DNA of 64,000 nt, taken from the NCBI GenBank assembly GCA_946406115.1, contig OX291557.1:714501-778500 (forward strand), read 5' to 3'. Origin of the DNA: Apoda limacodes. Lineage: Eukaryota; Arthropoda; Insecta; Lepidoptera; Limacodidae. The notes under the pieces were generated by a model, which saw only the letters and a list, made by a program, of their open reading frames with translations, had not been told where the DNA came from and made no database searches. The position numbers and the translations under genes were made by a program. Each line of letters opens with the position of its first letter. Positions within the stretch are counted from its first letter, which is position 1. Shown one piece after another: positions 41,834 through 53,426 of the stretch.

Positions 41834-42280
41834 GTCAAACCGTTTGGGTTGCAGCCAGCATTGTATCCCATGTGGGTCTTGGTCGCTTTACTTACGCGTG
41901 TCCGGCGGCAGACTGATTGACGAAAAAGGTACAAAAAGTAAGTGTGGGAGTGAGAAAGAAAGTGCTTTCGCGGCATGACGAGGCGTTTCAGGAACGCGGA
42001 GACGTTTCAGGAATGTATGGAGGCCCGGTCTGGACATTGTACACTACTAATTTAGAAACCTCAGTATATTATAAGTGACTCAATTATCAATTTGTCGTAT
42101 TTCGGTGTAGTTTTCTTGTACAATAGCATTTATATAAACATATTTAGCAACACCTAACTTTAATAAAAAATGGCGTCAGTCAATTAAATATTACCACAGA
42201 CTAAGTACGTACGTAGTATTACTATATCTATGCATATTACATAATTGACGTTTTACCTAGCAATATCATTCATTTGACAA

Positions 42281-42500
42281 CCGGTTTGGCCGAGTGGTTA
42301 ATGCACCTGACTACGGAGCCGAGGATCGCGGGTTCAAATCCCGCTAAGGGCAGATATTTTTGTGACGAAACATTTGTTACCGAGTCATGTTATTTGTATC
42401 GTTGTTGTTCCTAGTCACCATATAACAAGTTTATTACTTAGCCTGTGGCCAGAACTATCTCAGATCTGTGCTGTTAAAGTATGAAATTAGTAAATATATA
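42281..42500 (+). mobile_element. tRNA-derived SINE
   Basis: The head carries an A box (tggccgagtgg, 42287-42297) and a B box (ggttcaaatcc, 42331-42341) at tRNA-like spacing, followed by agggcagatattttt and 'gaaacatttgttaccgagtc', a body typical of a common lepidopteran SINE. The ends cannot pair into an acceptor stem, so it is not a tRNA gene. RNA polymerase III would transcribe it from the internal boxes. The 3' end is not sharply defined. Confidence 0.75.
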
Positions 42501-42884
42501 TATAGGATAGGAAGGAATATCGGGCTTGTGAAATAAAAAAAAACAGCTTACATACATTTTTGAATGTTTTATTTAATTAATATTTGTGACGTAGTGCTTT
42601 CAGGAGCCGGCTAGGCTATAAGTATTACAGTCACATTCAACCCTTGCACTGAGGGTGCTCAAGGTTGTTTTATTTTATTTTATGATGTTTCCTACAGGGA
42701 AAGTAAATGAAAATGAACGGTTTTATCAATATAGTTTCAGCGGTTTATTATCTATCAATTCTTAAGTAACAGTGATTGCTTTAATTTAATCTTATCTTAC
42801 AGGACCCTTTAATTTCAGAAGCTGTCGCGACTCTGACTTTTAACGCGCCTACTCGCGGGAGAGTAGGAGTAGGGGGAAGTAAGG

Positions 42885-43343
42885 GTCGGGATAAGTGTTG
42901 GTATCCCTCCGAGCAAACCCGAAACCACTCGTGGTTGCTATCAAGAAAAATGCCGGTCGGGATAAGGGTTGGTATCCCTCTGAGCAAACCCGAAACCACT
43001 CGTGGTTGCTATCAAGAGAGTTGCCGGTCGGGATAAGGGTTGGTATCCCTCTGAGCAAACCCGAAACCACTCGTGGTTGCTATCAAGAGAGTTGCCGGTC
43101 GGGATAAGCGTTGATTAAGGGTTGGTATCCTTCCGAGCAAACCCGAAACAACTAGTGGTTCCTATCAAGAGAGATGCCGGTCGGGATAAGCGTTGATTAA
43201 GGGTTGGTATCCTTCCGAGCTAACCCGAAACAACTAGTGGTTGCTATCAAGAGAGATGCCGGTCGGGATAAGGGTTGATTAAGGGTTGGTATCACTCCGA
43301 GCAAACCCGAAACTACTCGTGGCTGCTATCAAGAGAGATTGGT
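42885..43343. repeat. 71/82-bp minisatellite, six copies
   Basis: Units start at 42885, 42956, 43027, 43098, 43180 and 43262. The first three are 71 bp. The next are 82 bp because of an 11-base addition (gcgttgattaa) after gtcgggataa. Each unit contains ccactcgtgg (a near-palindrome) and gttgctatcaagagag. G+C is higher than in the surroundings. Open frames across the array arise from the repeat and are not genes. Confidence 0.95.
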
Positions 43344-44699
43344 TACCAAAGGAAGTGGATCTTGGGAGGCGGGGCGAGAGGTCTCGGCAGAGTGCTCCCC
43401 TGAGACTGGTTGACAGGTTGAGAAATAACAAAGCAGGGGTCGTTCGTGAGTCACTGATAAATCCAAAAAGCACTTCGTTTACGGTAAACCAAGAAGCTTA
43501 TGGTAAACACAGAATGACAATTATAATATGAAAATAGTTTGACGTTCAATAGTACCTAGGTTCAGAAATCACACATCAGGATGGTCGATGGTCAGGAGCC
43601 ACAAAATATATCTTCGATTAATATGAAAAAAATGAACAAAAAGCTCTATTTTCATTAATAATTACGTATCTACGTTATCTTTTTTGCATAAAAATAAGAC
43701 TATATTTTTTTATAATTATCACGAACATTTTGAAATATAGTTATATATTTTTAGAATACTTAATATTAGGTTTCAGAATGACCTCATATTGGCGTACCTA
43801 ATTGTTGCCTGTTTAGCAATGTGGTATAGTAACATATTGTTTTGTACAAAGAAATACTGCATTTATCGTAATTTTAGTATAAACTCTAGATTTTTCCTCG
43901 TTTTCTAAAATGTGTACAAGGTGAAGACCGGTTTTACTGACCAATAATAAATAAAATAAAATAAATTGTTAAAATTTCCAACGGTAACTAGTTTTAATGT
44001 GATGTGACAGCATTGTGTTTAAAAAAAAATTATAAACACATTAATTCGTTACTGAGAAATAACGGGGCCCATGATAGGATTCTTATTTTATTACAAAACC
44101 CTAATGTCGGCCTGCAGCCGAGACAAGGGAAATGACAGCAATTTTATAATTTATTAGTATCCTAAGTTAGGGCTCTTAAAATTTATATTTGTAAGGCGTT
44201 CCATACCCGTTAATTGAATGACCAAAGTTCGGACGCTTTTTAATGTAAGGTATACTATTTTATTAGACTATAAATATCGCGGCCGACATAAGGCTACTCT
44301 TACAAATTTACCTGTTTTGATGAAATATAGGATGTTCAAAATACTACATAAGTCTATTCATGTAACTGTGTGAAACAGTGTGTTCATAATTATTTGCTAA
44401 AATACACAATGAAGTTTGCCACATTAATTTATTTAATTTTTAATAATAAAATAGGAATTTTGATAATTTTATCATGTTTTATTTATCATTAGTCTATTTC
44501 AATTTTTACATGAAAATCAGAATACAATACCTATGTAACATAATATAATTTCTATTTCAATACAATTCAATTTTAAATAACAGTGGCTAATAAATGCCTT
44601 CTTTTGCTTACTATTTAGAACATTCTTTACTGGCCGATATTAGGGTAAAAGAATTTGAAGTTGTATTATGGAAATTTAACCTATAAACGTTTAAACGCT
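43344..44699. other. AT-rich filler within the inverted-repeat segment
   Basis: No coding pattern and no repeat found. It is AT-rich with several A/T runs and lies between the minisatellite and the right inverted repeat. Confidence 0.4.
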
Positions 44700-44947
44700 T
44701 ATGATTCTTTATAACGTAATTTAAGACTTTAATAATCACTAATAACATAAAGTGTAAATCTCAAATAGCTTGACAGTGCAAAGTCATCGGAGAATAACTA
44801 CAAAGTTGAGGTGTGGTTAAGACTGAAAGTTGCGTTTCACGTTAAGGGGCCGACATTTGAGTGTTTTACGCTACTCCATTTCAAAAAATACTACAAATAT
44901 TGCTTATGAATTAGAACCTTTATAGATAATTTTTTCATAAGATTTTT

Positions 44948-45050
44948 AGGGGACGGCAACGCGCCATTGATACTCCTGGTGTTACATGCGTCCATAGGCT
45001 AAGGTGACCGTTTACCATCAGGCGGACCGTAAGCTTATTTGCCAATTTTT
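44948..45050 (+). mobile_element. Diverged jockey-like tail
   Basis: gggacggcaacgcgccattg, tactcctggtgttacatgcg and ttaccatcaggcggaccgta follow the jockey-like family tail with about 15% difference, ending at tttgcca without an A run. It is either an old copy or another element sharing the same 3' tail, which is known to be reused by several lepidopteran retroelements. Confidence 0.75.
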
Positions 45051-45189
45051 TAATATTAAATATTTAATTTATTTTTAATATTTAAAATAAATAAATACTG
45101 TTCTATTCGTTTTACTTAGGAATAATTGGAAATCTTTTTCTAGACTTTCAATCTAAGTGACACATTACGGCAAATTTTTTAAAAAGGTC

Positions 45190-45556
45190 TGTATTCATCA
45201 TAAAAATTTCCATACTAATGTTATAAATGCGAAAGTGACTCTGTCTATTGTCTGTTTGTACGTCTTCACGCTTAAACCGCTGTACTGGTTAAGATAAAAT
45301 TTGGCATTGATATACGGCGTTTGGTTCCGAGAAAGGACATAGGCTACTTGAAAACGTTAAGTGTGAGTCGGTTTTTTTATAATTGAGGTTTTGCCGTTGA
45401 AATCTTTCATCGATAACCGAATTCAGGGCGGGTGGAACCGCGGGAAAATTTAGCATGGAGATAGTTTGAGTCCCGAAGATTTTTTTTTCCATAAGTAAGA
45501 AGTTGCCGTTGAAATCCTATACAGATAACGCGAGCAAAAGCTAGTATTATATAAGT
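45190..45556. repeat. Lepidopteran interspersed repeat ending in aaaagctagt
   Basis: Begins at ccatactaatgttataaatg, contains 'cttcacgcttaaaccgctgt', 'gagatagtttgagtcccgaa' and 'ggacataggctacttg', and ends 'gcgagcaaaagctagtatt'. This is a highly repeated short element in Lepidoptera. The CTAG-type end suggests a Helitron-like origin, but I cannot confirm a Helitron hairpin. Confidence 0.6.
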
Positions 45557-46056
45557 GTAACTTACTCATGATCATGATCGAGGGTCAATAAATTGCAATT
45601 CAAATGGTAACACTTTTGATTACAGTTACTTACTACTATTTTGCACGCTCTATACAGTGCTCTTTTCAGGTATTAATATGCTAAATAGTTAAAAGTCAAA
45701 AAAATCTTAATTAACATACTGCGCGACGAAACATGCAACAGTGATACTTTCGTAATTGTACCTACCTACTTACGTCAAACGCAATAAAAGTGAAGATTCG
45801 CTCAAGGACAGGGCCCCGCGCTCGGGAATCCTGCCTTATTAACAATGAGTAAGCAAAAAATTGCTAACACGCGGTGCCCGCGCAAGCAGTTCGCGGTATT
45901 GCTCTAGACATCGAATTATGAACGGAAATCGCGTACTGACGGCTACGAAAACGCTCAGCGATCAGCTTTGTTTAATAATTTACAATATTTTGTTGAAGTA
46001 TAGCACTATCTCTTTCTGTCGTACACAAAGTCGTATTTCCCATCTCTGCTGTTACG

Positions 46057-46562
46057 TTTTTTTTTTATACCACTTAGGTGGCAAACAAGCCTACGGTCCG
46101 CCTGATGGTAAGCGGTCACCGTAGCCTATGGACGCTTGCAACACCAGGGGCATCACTTGCGCGTTGACGACCCTTCAGAAATCTTAAAACTTCTTTTTTG
46201 AAGAACCCCATACTGTAGTCCTTAGAGAAAACCTTGGCAGGGAGCTCATTCCACAACCCAAGCGTTCGCGGGAGGAAGTTTCTCTGAAACTGCACTGTAC
46301 GCGACCATTTCGGTTCCAAAGTGTGAGAATGAATTCCCTGTCGATGGCGAGCGGTGCGATGGTAGAAAGTAGCCGTGGGCATCATTTCGAACAATTCCTC
46401 AGAACACAATCCATTGTACAAGCGGTAGAACACACAAAGGGAGGCAAAGTCTCTCCTCAGACTTAAGGGCTCGATACCGCAAGTAAGTTTGGGATCGTCG
46501 ACAATTCTCACAGCCCGTTGCACCGAGTCAAAAGGGCCAAGCTGGTATCCGGGTGCACCCGC
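46057..46562 (-). mobile_element. Jockey-like LINE copy A5, 5'-truncated
   Basis: Minus strand: starts at gcgggtgcacccggatacca, encodes the C-terminal RT domain (FASLCVFYRLYNGLCSEELF ... LWNELP) in one open frame to 46116, and ends with the family tail and a run of ten T's on the plus strand (46057-46066). Differences from A2 are few. No target duplication was seen. Confidence 0.93.
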
Positions 46563-49500
46563 CTAGAGACAAATATGTACATCATATTATACATATCTGT
46601 ACATCATATTAAATGTTTGAACACAGGTTGAAAGTGCATTTTCAAAGTACGAAACTAGCACCATCTATTAGGCAGTAGCGGTATTAACTAAAAATGTTGT
46701 CAGCGTTGCTTCTTTTTGATTTTGCCCTTTAATGTTGTAATTTGTAAACTGTTATGATCGTTCTACACATAGTTTTTTATTAATATAACTAAAAGAACTT
46801 CATATTTTGAGAAACTTGATACGTAAAATCCTTTTTTAGATGACTGTCAGAAACAAACAATTTTATATATTAATATTGTAGATAGTCTTTAGATTAAATA
46901 AATTTTATATTTAACATTTTGGGGTATTATGCAATTTTTTATATGTAACACTGCTTTGTTTACATTGAAATTGAAATCTTTAAAATTAGGTTATTTAGAA
47001 ATTCAAAAAGTAATTTCCTGAAACTGTGCCGTAAAATAAAAAGGCACATTGATTCGTCGTCTTGTTTTACTTTTTCTTTACCTAGCACCTACAAAGAAAT
47101 TATAGTATATGTAGAAGGTGTTATTCTTTCAATCTAAAAACGTAATCTTTGTGGCATCTTCCAAAACCACATCGTACCTGAAGGCTTAGGTACTCTGGAC
47201 AGCAAAAATTCCAATCGAAGGTATGTAAACAAATCTTAGTTAAAGTCACGCTTTAAAGCCAATACCTACTCTCTAAATACGCTGCAAATACATGTGATAA
47301 ATAGGTAATCTCATGATTTTGTATAATTAAAATAAGCCTGTCTCTATACTGCTGTTTATCTAATGGCAATTTTATACTGAAATTGTATACCAAGCATTGA
47401 GAGCTACTCATCTGTAGTACTCACATAACATGATTCTTCGTACAGGGACTGACCTATTATATATGATGCCAAAATATTTATCATAACTTAAGTTTGATTA
47501 AACCTAATATATGTATAGTTGCGCTTATTTGATTGACAAGTCTTGAGAATAATAGCGCTGAATAATAGGTATTAAAATTGTATCTTTTAATATCTTACCC
47601 ACACTTAAAAGATACTTCATTATGTAATATATCCAGTAAAGAATAGTTTCTGTTGCTGAGTATGATGTTAATGCATATTTTAGGTCTGTGCACAAAAAGT
47701 CAGTACTAAGGAATTCTTTAAAAATCAATTCACCGATATCTTATAATTTTTCTTGTTTCAGTATTAAAGAGATGATGTTGATGTTTTATTTCAGGTTGCC
47801 TGTCACTGTCACAACCAGTGAAGTAATTATTTTTATATTGTTTCAGTTATCTTGGAAATATCTTAAACTTGTTTAAGAAAGTGAACTGTAGACGCACTAT
47901 TAGCAAAAGTCTTACAAAAGTCAAGTACTGAAAACATCAACAAAGTATCATTGCTGCTTTAAATGGATCGAATATTGTAGCGGGATACCACAGTAGAATT
48001 AGATTAAGTACAAGAATTGAAATAATGAAACAAAATTTTAATTAAAATTCTTCTCAATTTATTTTGTGCTATTATTTAAATAAAACCTATCATTTCATAA
48101 CTGTTCTATCATTAACAAAATGTCTTATGCATATCATTTAAGTGAACTGCTGAATGATTTGATGATTTCCTTAACATATCAGCCTTACAAACACTGCTAG
48201 ATCGTAAACAAATCGGTCTGTACCACTTAAATTCATCTAGGACAACCCTCTAGGTTGTCAGTCCACCTGGTCCTACCACATTGAGGTGTAATTGATGGTA
48301 GCATGAGAATGAAGATTTCATTATTATTATGACTACGGTCTCTAATCAAGAACCTTATTTTTCCTTTGTTAATAAGTTCTACGAGCACTTGTGTTACTCT
48401 GTAAAGGATCTCCAAGCGTTGCACATTCTATTGCTAGAAGAGTTTTGAGCTTATGAGGTGAACAGTCTTGAGCACTAGTCTTTACACTTTTTGACCTATA
48501 CACTTTGTAAAAGCTGCAGCTGGTTGACAAAAGTTTATCATGGTTGAAGATGATCCAGCGGCTAAAGTAAGGCTTGCTTTTTACTAAAGGCCATAATCTA
48601 TTGTAGAAGTAAGTGTTGACTGCCATCTTTGAATATTGATTTCCTACACTTAAAATTTAACCTGAGCCCTTATAAGTTCTAGATGTGGTTACCCAACAAA
48701 AACTTGTGTATTCATTATATTAAGTGTATGGTAACAATTATATTTCATTACATGTGTGCTTCTTGTGTATATATTTCATTCATTCCTTAGTAACATTTAT
48801 TTATTAATATATAGATAGTACTGCTGACTACACTTTGTCCTTTATTATTTGCAGAAACGTTGCAGTATTCACAAATTCAGGTGTTAATTCCATTTTGCTA
48901 TCATGACAGCATAGGTATATCAACCTTGTAACATATCTTCATCATATTATCTGCAAAATAATTTATAAAATTAGCTATAAACAATATGGTATTAAGGTAA
49001 ACAGTAAGTTATAATAAGTAGGTCCTGGAGCTAAGCAGCATATTCTAGGGTTTGAAAAGAGTAATGGAAGAAATCCTACTAATGCTTTATACAATATGTT
49101 TAAGTTAGTGACATTGATGAAATATAATTTTGAACACACAGATTATTATAAGAATTGACCAACAAATATTTCATAATGATTATTCTGTTGAGTAATAAAT
49201 CAGCTGATTAAGTTTGTTCCAAAACTACTTTTTCATTGCAATATTGTGTTTAAGAACACCTGTAGGCTATGCTGTAGGCCAGTATTTGCTCTCTGCCTTA
49301 TAGAAATATATATTAATTGGTAGATTTCTTCTAATTCACTTTGATTACCTATGTTTACAGTAATATTCTTAAAGTTATTTTTTTCAATTCAATTTTGGGT
49401 TTTAAATCAGCATAGTCAATGTCTCTGGTATTCTTTTCACTATTATTAGCGGGTTAAAATTCAAAAACACACACAAAATTAACCAAAACACGACAAAGCG

Positions 49501-50060
49501 TATTCTGACCTCGCACACTGGTTTCTGTTGTGTTACTTAACTTTGATTCATTTCTTGCGGATATCTGATTTAATAATCAATGTTTTAAAAATGTCTAAAG
49601 TCTTTAATTAATTTGATATTAGTTTTGCAATCAGAAAGCGATCAGTTTGCAGCCATTAAAAAGGTAAACGCAAATTTGACAGTTCATATGGCTTGCTAAC
49701 CGCTCGCTAATCGTGATTGTTGTCATTCATAATTCCGATTTTGGAGCTTTCTATGACGCGTAGCGATTAAAAATGCATTTTTAACTCCTAAATCGTCGAT
49801 AGTGGCGCTAGCGTCGACTTATTGCTACTTGCATCGCGACCGCTGCTTCATAATTCGAAATTGGTGTGTGACAGCGATTATTGCGAAATATTAGGCTCTT
49901 GCTCTGCTCCTGCAAAATTGGTGATAACCCCGCGGGACTGATTTTGCTACCTCGCCTCCCCCGTCTCAAGCCCCACGCATAATATGCTACACGAAATAGC
50001 GTTTGCGTTTTACAAATTTGACTAATGATTTTTATGTTTCGAATTATTGTGTTTATTTTT
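46563..50060. other. 3.5 kb AT-rich sequence without recognised genes
   Basis: Minus-strand open frames at 48233-48424 and 48369-48626 overlap in different frames and have a protein-like composition (Lys, Ser, Cys, aromatic residues). I recognise no family, and they may be an old retroelement or untranslated exon. 49620-50000 is less AT-rich, with cgc- and tcg-containing words, and could hold a promoter or exon, but there is no clear signal. The rest shows nothing. Confidence 0.35.
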
Positions 50061-50065
50061 TTAAT

Positions 50066-50280
50066 TCAAGTGGCGTTTTGTTGACCGACACAACGCCACT
50101 CAAATTATGTCTTAATACCTTTAAACGAGCAATTCTCGTTTATATGTATATATATAATCTGAATCTCGAAAACGGCTTCAACGATTTTTATGAAATTTAG
50201 TATGCAGGAGGTTTCGGGGACGATGAATCGATCGTTACTACTGTTTGACGTCGTAAAAATGGGTAAAGGGTTTACATAGT
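50066..50280. repeat. Interspersed repeat with hairpin head
   Basis: aagtggcgtt (50070-50079) and aacgccactc (50092-50101) form a hairpin around a short loop. Behind it come 'cgagcaattctcgtttatat', 'gaatctcgaaaacggcttca' and 'tgaaatttagtatgcaggag', phrases of a short repeat common in Lepidoptera. Class unresolved. Confidence 0.5.
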
Positions 50281-50289
50281 AAATTAAAA

Positions 50290-51115
50290 TGGATGCGTGA
50301 CCAACATAAAAGCAAACGCTCTTGCACACCACCCCTGTGTATACCCACATATCGCACTGCTGCCTTTCGTGGCAGTTTCCGTTTTGCTGCGACAAAGTGT
50401 TGGAATTACTTACCCCCGCCACTGAGAAATTTACTAAATAAGAGCTACTTTAGGTCGCAATTAAAGACATACTTTTTAATTTACAAATAAAAGAGTAGAT
50501 CATCGTAACAACTATATAGTTAAAGTAATATTCTTGTTATTTAAAATATATTGGTCTTTGTACATATACATATTATAGTAATCACATTTCTACTTATTAT
50601 ATATATTATTATATAGGTATATTAAATTAATTAATTATTTACTATTTTACTATATTTTTTTTTTTTTGTATATTATTAGTAGGTATTTAATTATTTATTT
50701 ATTATAAATTTATCAAACAACCCTACAACTAACCACTACTTACATTGTATACATATAGTCAGACTTTTATAGATGTTTATAACAATAATTCGTAGATACA
50801 TAATTTCGTGATACAGCTGCTTTATTATATCAGTATGGCGCCGATTGAAAATCAGCGTTGTCATTTATTTGGCAGCATTGCTGAACCGGGGTCCAATTAG
50901 GTGAAACATTGCAACACCCATAAAATAATACTCTGGTAGTCATTGGTAGTATTTTAACCATTGTATTTTATTTATTGTAATAATTATTATTGTATTTGTA
51001 GTGTTTTATTGTAACAAAAAAATTAGTTCTTTGTGTTAAGCTGTTGTTATTGTATTTTTGTTTCATTGTTGGTGTTGTTGTGTGCCTAATAAATCATTTA
51101 CTTACTTACTTACTA
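50290..51115 (+). mobile_element. 5'-truncated LINE (family C), second copy
   Basis: The open frame 50293-50490 encodes the RT C-terminus: YRTAAFRGSFRFAATKCWNY, LPPPLRNLLNKSYFRSQLK, ending in a stop. A 600-bp AT-rich 3' untranslated region follows, containing gaaaatcagcg and ggggtccaatt (shared with the copy at 19.2-20.2 kb). It ends with aataaatcatttacttactt and further actt units (51096-51113). A short tandem repeat instead of poly(A) is the CR1/RTE-type ending. Confidence 0.8.
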
Positions 51116-51490
51116 TCTAGCTAGGTTTAATTTTTAGAAAACGTTGTTTTATCCGTGTTTTCAGGCAGTGATAAACTGAAAAATATGACCCTTCCTGACA
51201 TTTATTGGCGAGTACTAATAAGCAACACTAAAGCTTTTTGACAATAGATGGCGTTATTAATAATATATAGGTGGCGCTGTTTAAAAAAAACAAGCAAAGC
51301 TCGGTCCTCCAGGTACTGTACATAATGCGGTAATCCTATCAAAGAGAATGAACCAAGATTTGTACTGTGTTATACAGAATTTATGACTTTTTAACTTGGC
51401 AGGATTATGACATTGAACGCATTGAAGCAGTCAACAAAATGCACCTTTAGTAAGAATAACAGTTTTTTATTTAGGAAATTTATTATATTA
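51116..51490. other. Spacer with no recognised feature
   Basis: No coding or repeat signal beyond two short gatggcg/ggtggcgctgt phrases (51248-51280). Confidence 0.4.
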
Positions 51491-53256
51491 CCAAGGTCTG
51501 TGGTTTTTTAAAATTTTCGGAAACGTTTTTGTTATAGTGTGTAATAAGCACGAAGTTGCACCTGTTTTGACCATAAATTACAAGTTTTTGCACTCCAATA
51601 ATTTTAGAACTACACATTGTCCATTGAAATGTTACAATTTAAGGACCGAATGTAGCATTTTTTAGAGGACGCAATTTTATTTTTGGGACATGGTTGGGGA
51701 CATAGAAGCTTAACCTTAAGTTTGTGGGGCCGCCACCCTTGTCTTACGGCCGTCATCTTGGAAAAAGGGGTGAAAACACTTTTTTCGCGATATCTCGGAA
51801 GCTATGCGTCTTACAAAAAATTTGTAAAAACATAATTTGTAGCAAATTAATTTGCCTACAAATAATTTTTATAACTTCGTGCCCTAAATTAAAAATTAAA
51901 GAAGTTATAAGTAAAAAAGTGAGAACATTTTTATAAAAAATTTCTTTTTCGGTCTATAACTTTTTTTTATACATTTTACAAAAAAAATACCTCACACCAA
52001 TCTTGTAAATAATCTTTTAAGGAAAATTTTTCCGTGTAATTTTTTACACAGCGCTCCAAAGTTGACCGGGTTCGTCGATCCATCTTTGCTCATTCTTGTT
52101 GGCGAACGTTTTTTTCATAGCTTTATACGGCGGTAATAAAGACGACTCACTAGACGGCTTGCGATACAAACGATTTGCCAAGTCCTGAAATATCAAAATC
52201 CTGAAGATTAGGGCTGGAAAAAGCAAGTAAACATTTGGATGCCAATACAAGCTTCCAAGCCTCCAGCACCCCCCGATCTCATGAAATTAATTTTCTGCAG
52301 ATGCAAAGGAAACTGTGGAAGCTTGTGTAGCTGCAGAAAAGCAGGCCTGAAATGCTCTACAGTATGTCTCCATTGTTCTGGCGAAACATGCACCAACATT
52401 ATGGAAATGTCAAAGTTAATGGAAGAAAATAAATTCGAAGATGAAATTCCAGCTATAACTACCACAGCCTTGACCATCGAAGTAAAAGTAGATTAGAGTA
52501 GCTAGCTAATAAGTGATTGAATATATTATGATGTCGCGGATGTCCGTGAAGTAGGCCTACTGGGGATACCACGTAAAAAAACGGCGCCTAGAGACTCTAC
52601 CTCATAGGTGGAGGGAAAAAGAATTACGAATGAATAAGTAAAGTTGTACGAATTTAACAAAAATTTTTGAAGAATATATTTACAATAAAAAAAAAATCAA
52701 AAATAAGTTAAACATTTCGTTTTGACCGGATTCTGAAGAGCATGTCAACTTTGGAGCGCTGTAACAGCGTTTTAAATGAATGAGATTAAAAAAAAAATTA
52801 CAGGGAAAAATTTCCCTCAGAAGATCATCTACAAGATAGGTCTAAGGTAATTTATTTGTAAAATGTATAAAAAAAGTTATAGAGCAAAAAAGAAAATTTT
52901 TATAAAAAGTTTCTCACTTTTTTGCTTATAAATTCTTTAATTTTTAATTTAGGACACGAAGTAATATAGACATATTTGTAGGCAAAACAATTTGCTACAA
53001 TTTATGTCTTTACGAATTTTTTGTAAGATGCATAGTTTCCGAGATATCGCGAAAAAAGTGTTTTCACCCCTTTTTCCAAGATGGCGGCCGGATGACAAGG
53101 GTGGCGACCCTACAAAATTGAGGTTAAGCTTCTATTGACCCCCCCCCCCACACATGCCCCAAAAATAAAATTGCGTTCTCTAAAAAATGCAAAGCTCATG
53201 TAACATTTCAATGGACTAACAATTTAACGTAAAACTGAAAAACCACACACCTAGAT
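51491..53256. mobile_element. Large imperfect palindrome: foldback-type element with CXC-protein remnant
   Basis: Left arm (about 51491-52067) and right arm (about 52744-53256) are inverse complements. Anchors: outer gtctgtggtttttt / aaaaaccacacac. Middle gacgcaattttatttttggg, cttggaaaaaggggtgaaaa, cgcgatatctcgga and their inverses. Inner gcgctccaaagttgac / gtcaactttggagcgc. Arms differ by substitutions and indels, including ~70 extra bases in the outer left arm. The ~675-bp centre carries the end of a Cys-rich protein and an aataaaa signal. It is most simply a DNA element with very long terminal inverted repeats. Target duplications were not identified. Confidence 0.75.
52160..52496 (+). pseudogene. 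C-terminal CXC (tesmin/TSO1-like) domain fragment
   Basis: The frame reads VLKYQNPED, a TAG, GWKKQVNIWMPIQASKPPAP, PDLMKLIFCRCKGNCGSLCS, CRKAGLKCSTVCLHCSGETC, TN, and stops at 52496. The C-R-C-K-x-x-C / C-x-C-R-K-x-G-L-x-C / C-x-x-C repeat is that of CXC domains, which bind zinc and DNA. Proteins with PPAP followed by this domain at the C-terminus are common as repeated genes in arthropods. The TAG stands where such proteins have Trp (DWGW), and nothing upstream of about 52160 is coding because the left arm begins. It is therefore a fragment. Confidence 0.65.
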
Positions 53257-53426
53257 ATTAGTTGTTTGGTCTTGTTAAAAAAAACATTGAGTTTGAGGGA
53301 TTGATATGCATCATAGGAGAAAAATCCTGTTGTATTGTCGAGACTAATTCCTCAGGGGAAAATAAATGAAAATATACGTGAAGTCCGTAAATACAATGTA
53401 TTTTAAATTTTATGTACAATCACTAT

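Larger units (their letters stand above)
40420..44869. mobile_element. 4.45-kb segment bounded by long inverted repeats
   Basis: 40420-40590 and 44700-44869 are inverse complements over about 170 bp. The outer ~50 bp (gtaaaacactcaaatgtcgg onward) are nearly identical, and the inner part, including gctatttga, tttacac, ttatgttatt and aagtcttaaattacgt, is diverged. This is the layout of a DNA transposon with long terminal inverted repeats. No target duplication could be confirmed: flanks are ataggcag and gctactcc. Inside are a dead mariner-type transposase, a SINE and a minisatellite. Whether the transposase belongs to these ends is not shown. Confidence 0.6.

Noticed and set aside
42281..42353. 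tRNA gene candidate with A and B boxes
   Set aside because: The ends cannot form an acceptor stem and the following sequence is a SINE body, so it is annotated as a tRNA-derived SINE.
42885..43343. CRISPR-like array
   Set aside because: Units are contiguous without unique spacers, and the DNA is animal.
42781..43531. Open frames of 64-81 codons on both strands
   Set aside because: They follow the periodicity of the 71/82-bp minisatellite.
50003..50422. Open frames around the hairpin repeat
   Set aside because: They cross a non-coding interspersed repeat. Only the frame 50293-50490 matches a known RT C-terminus.
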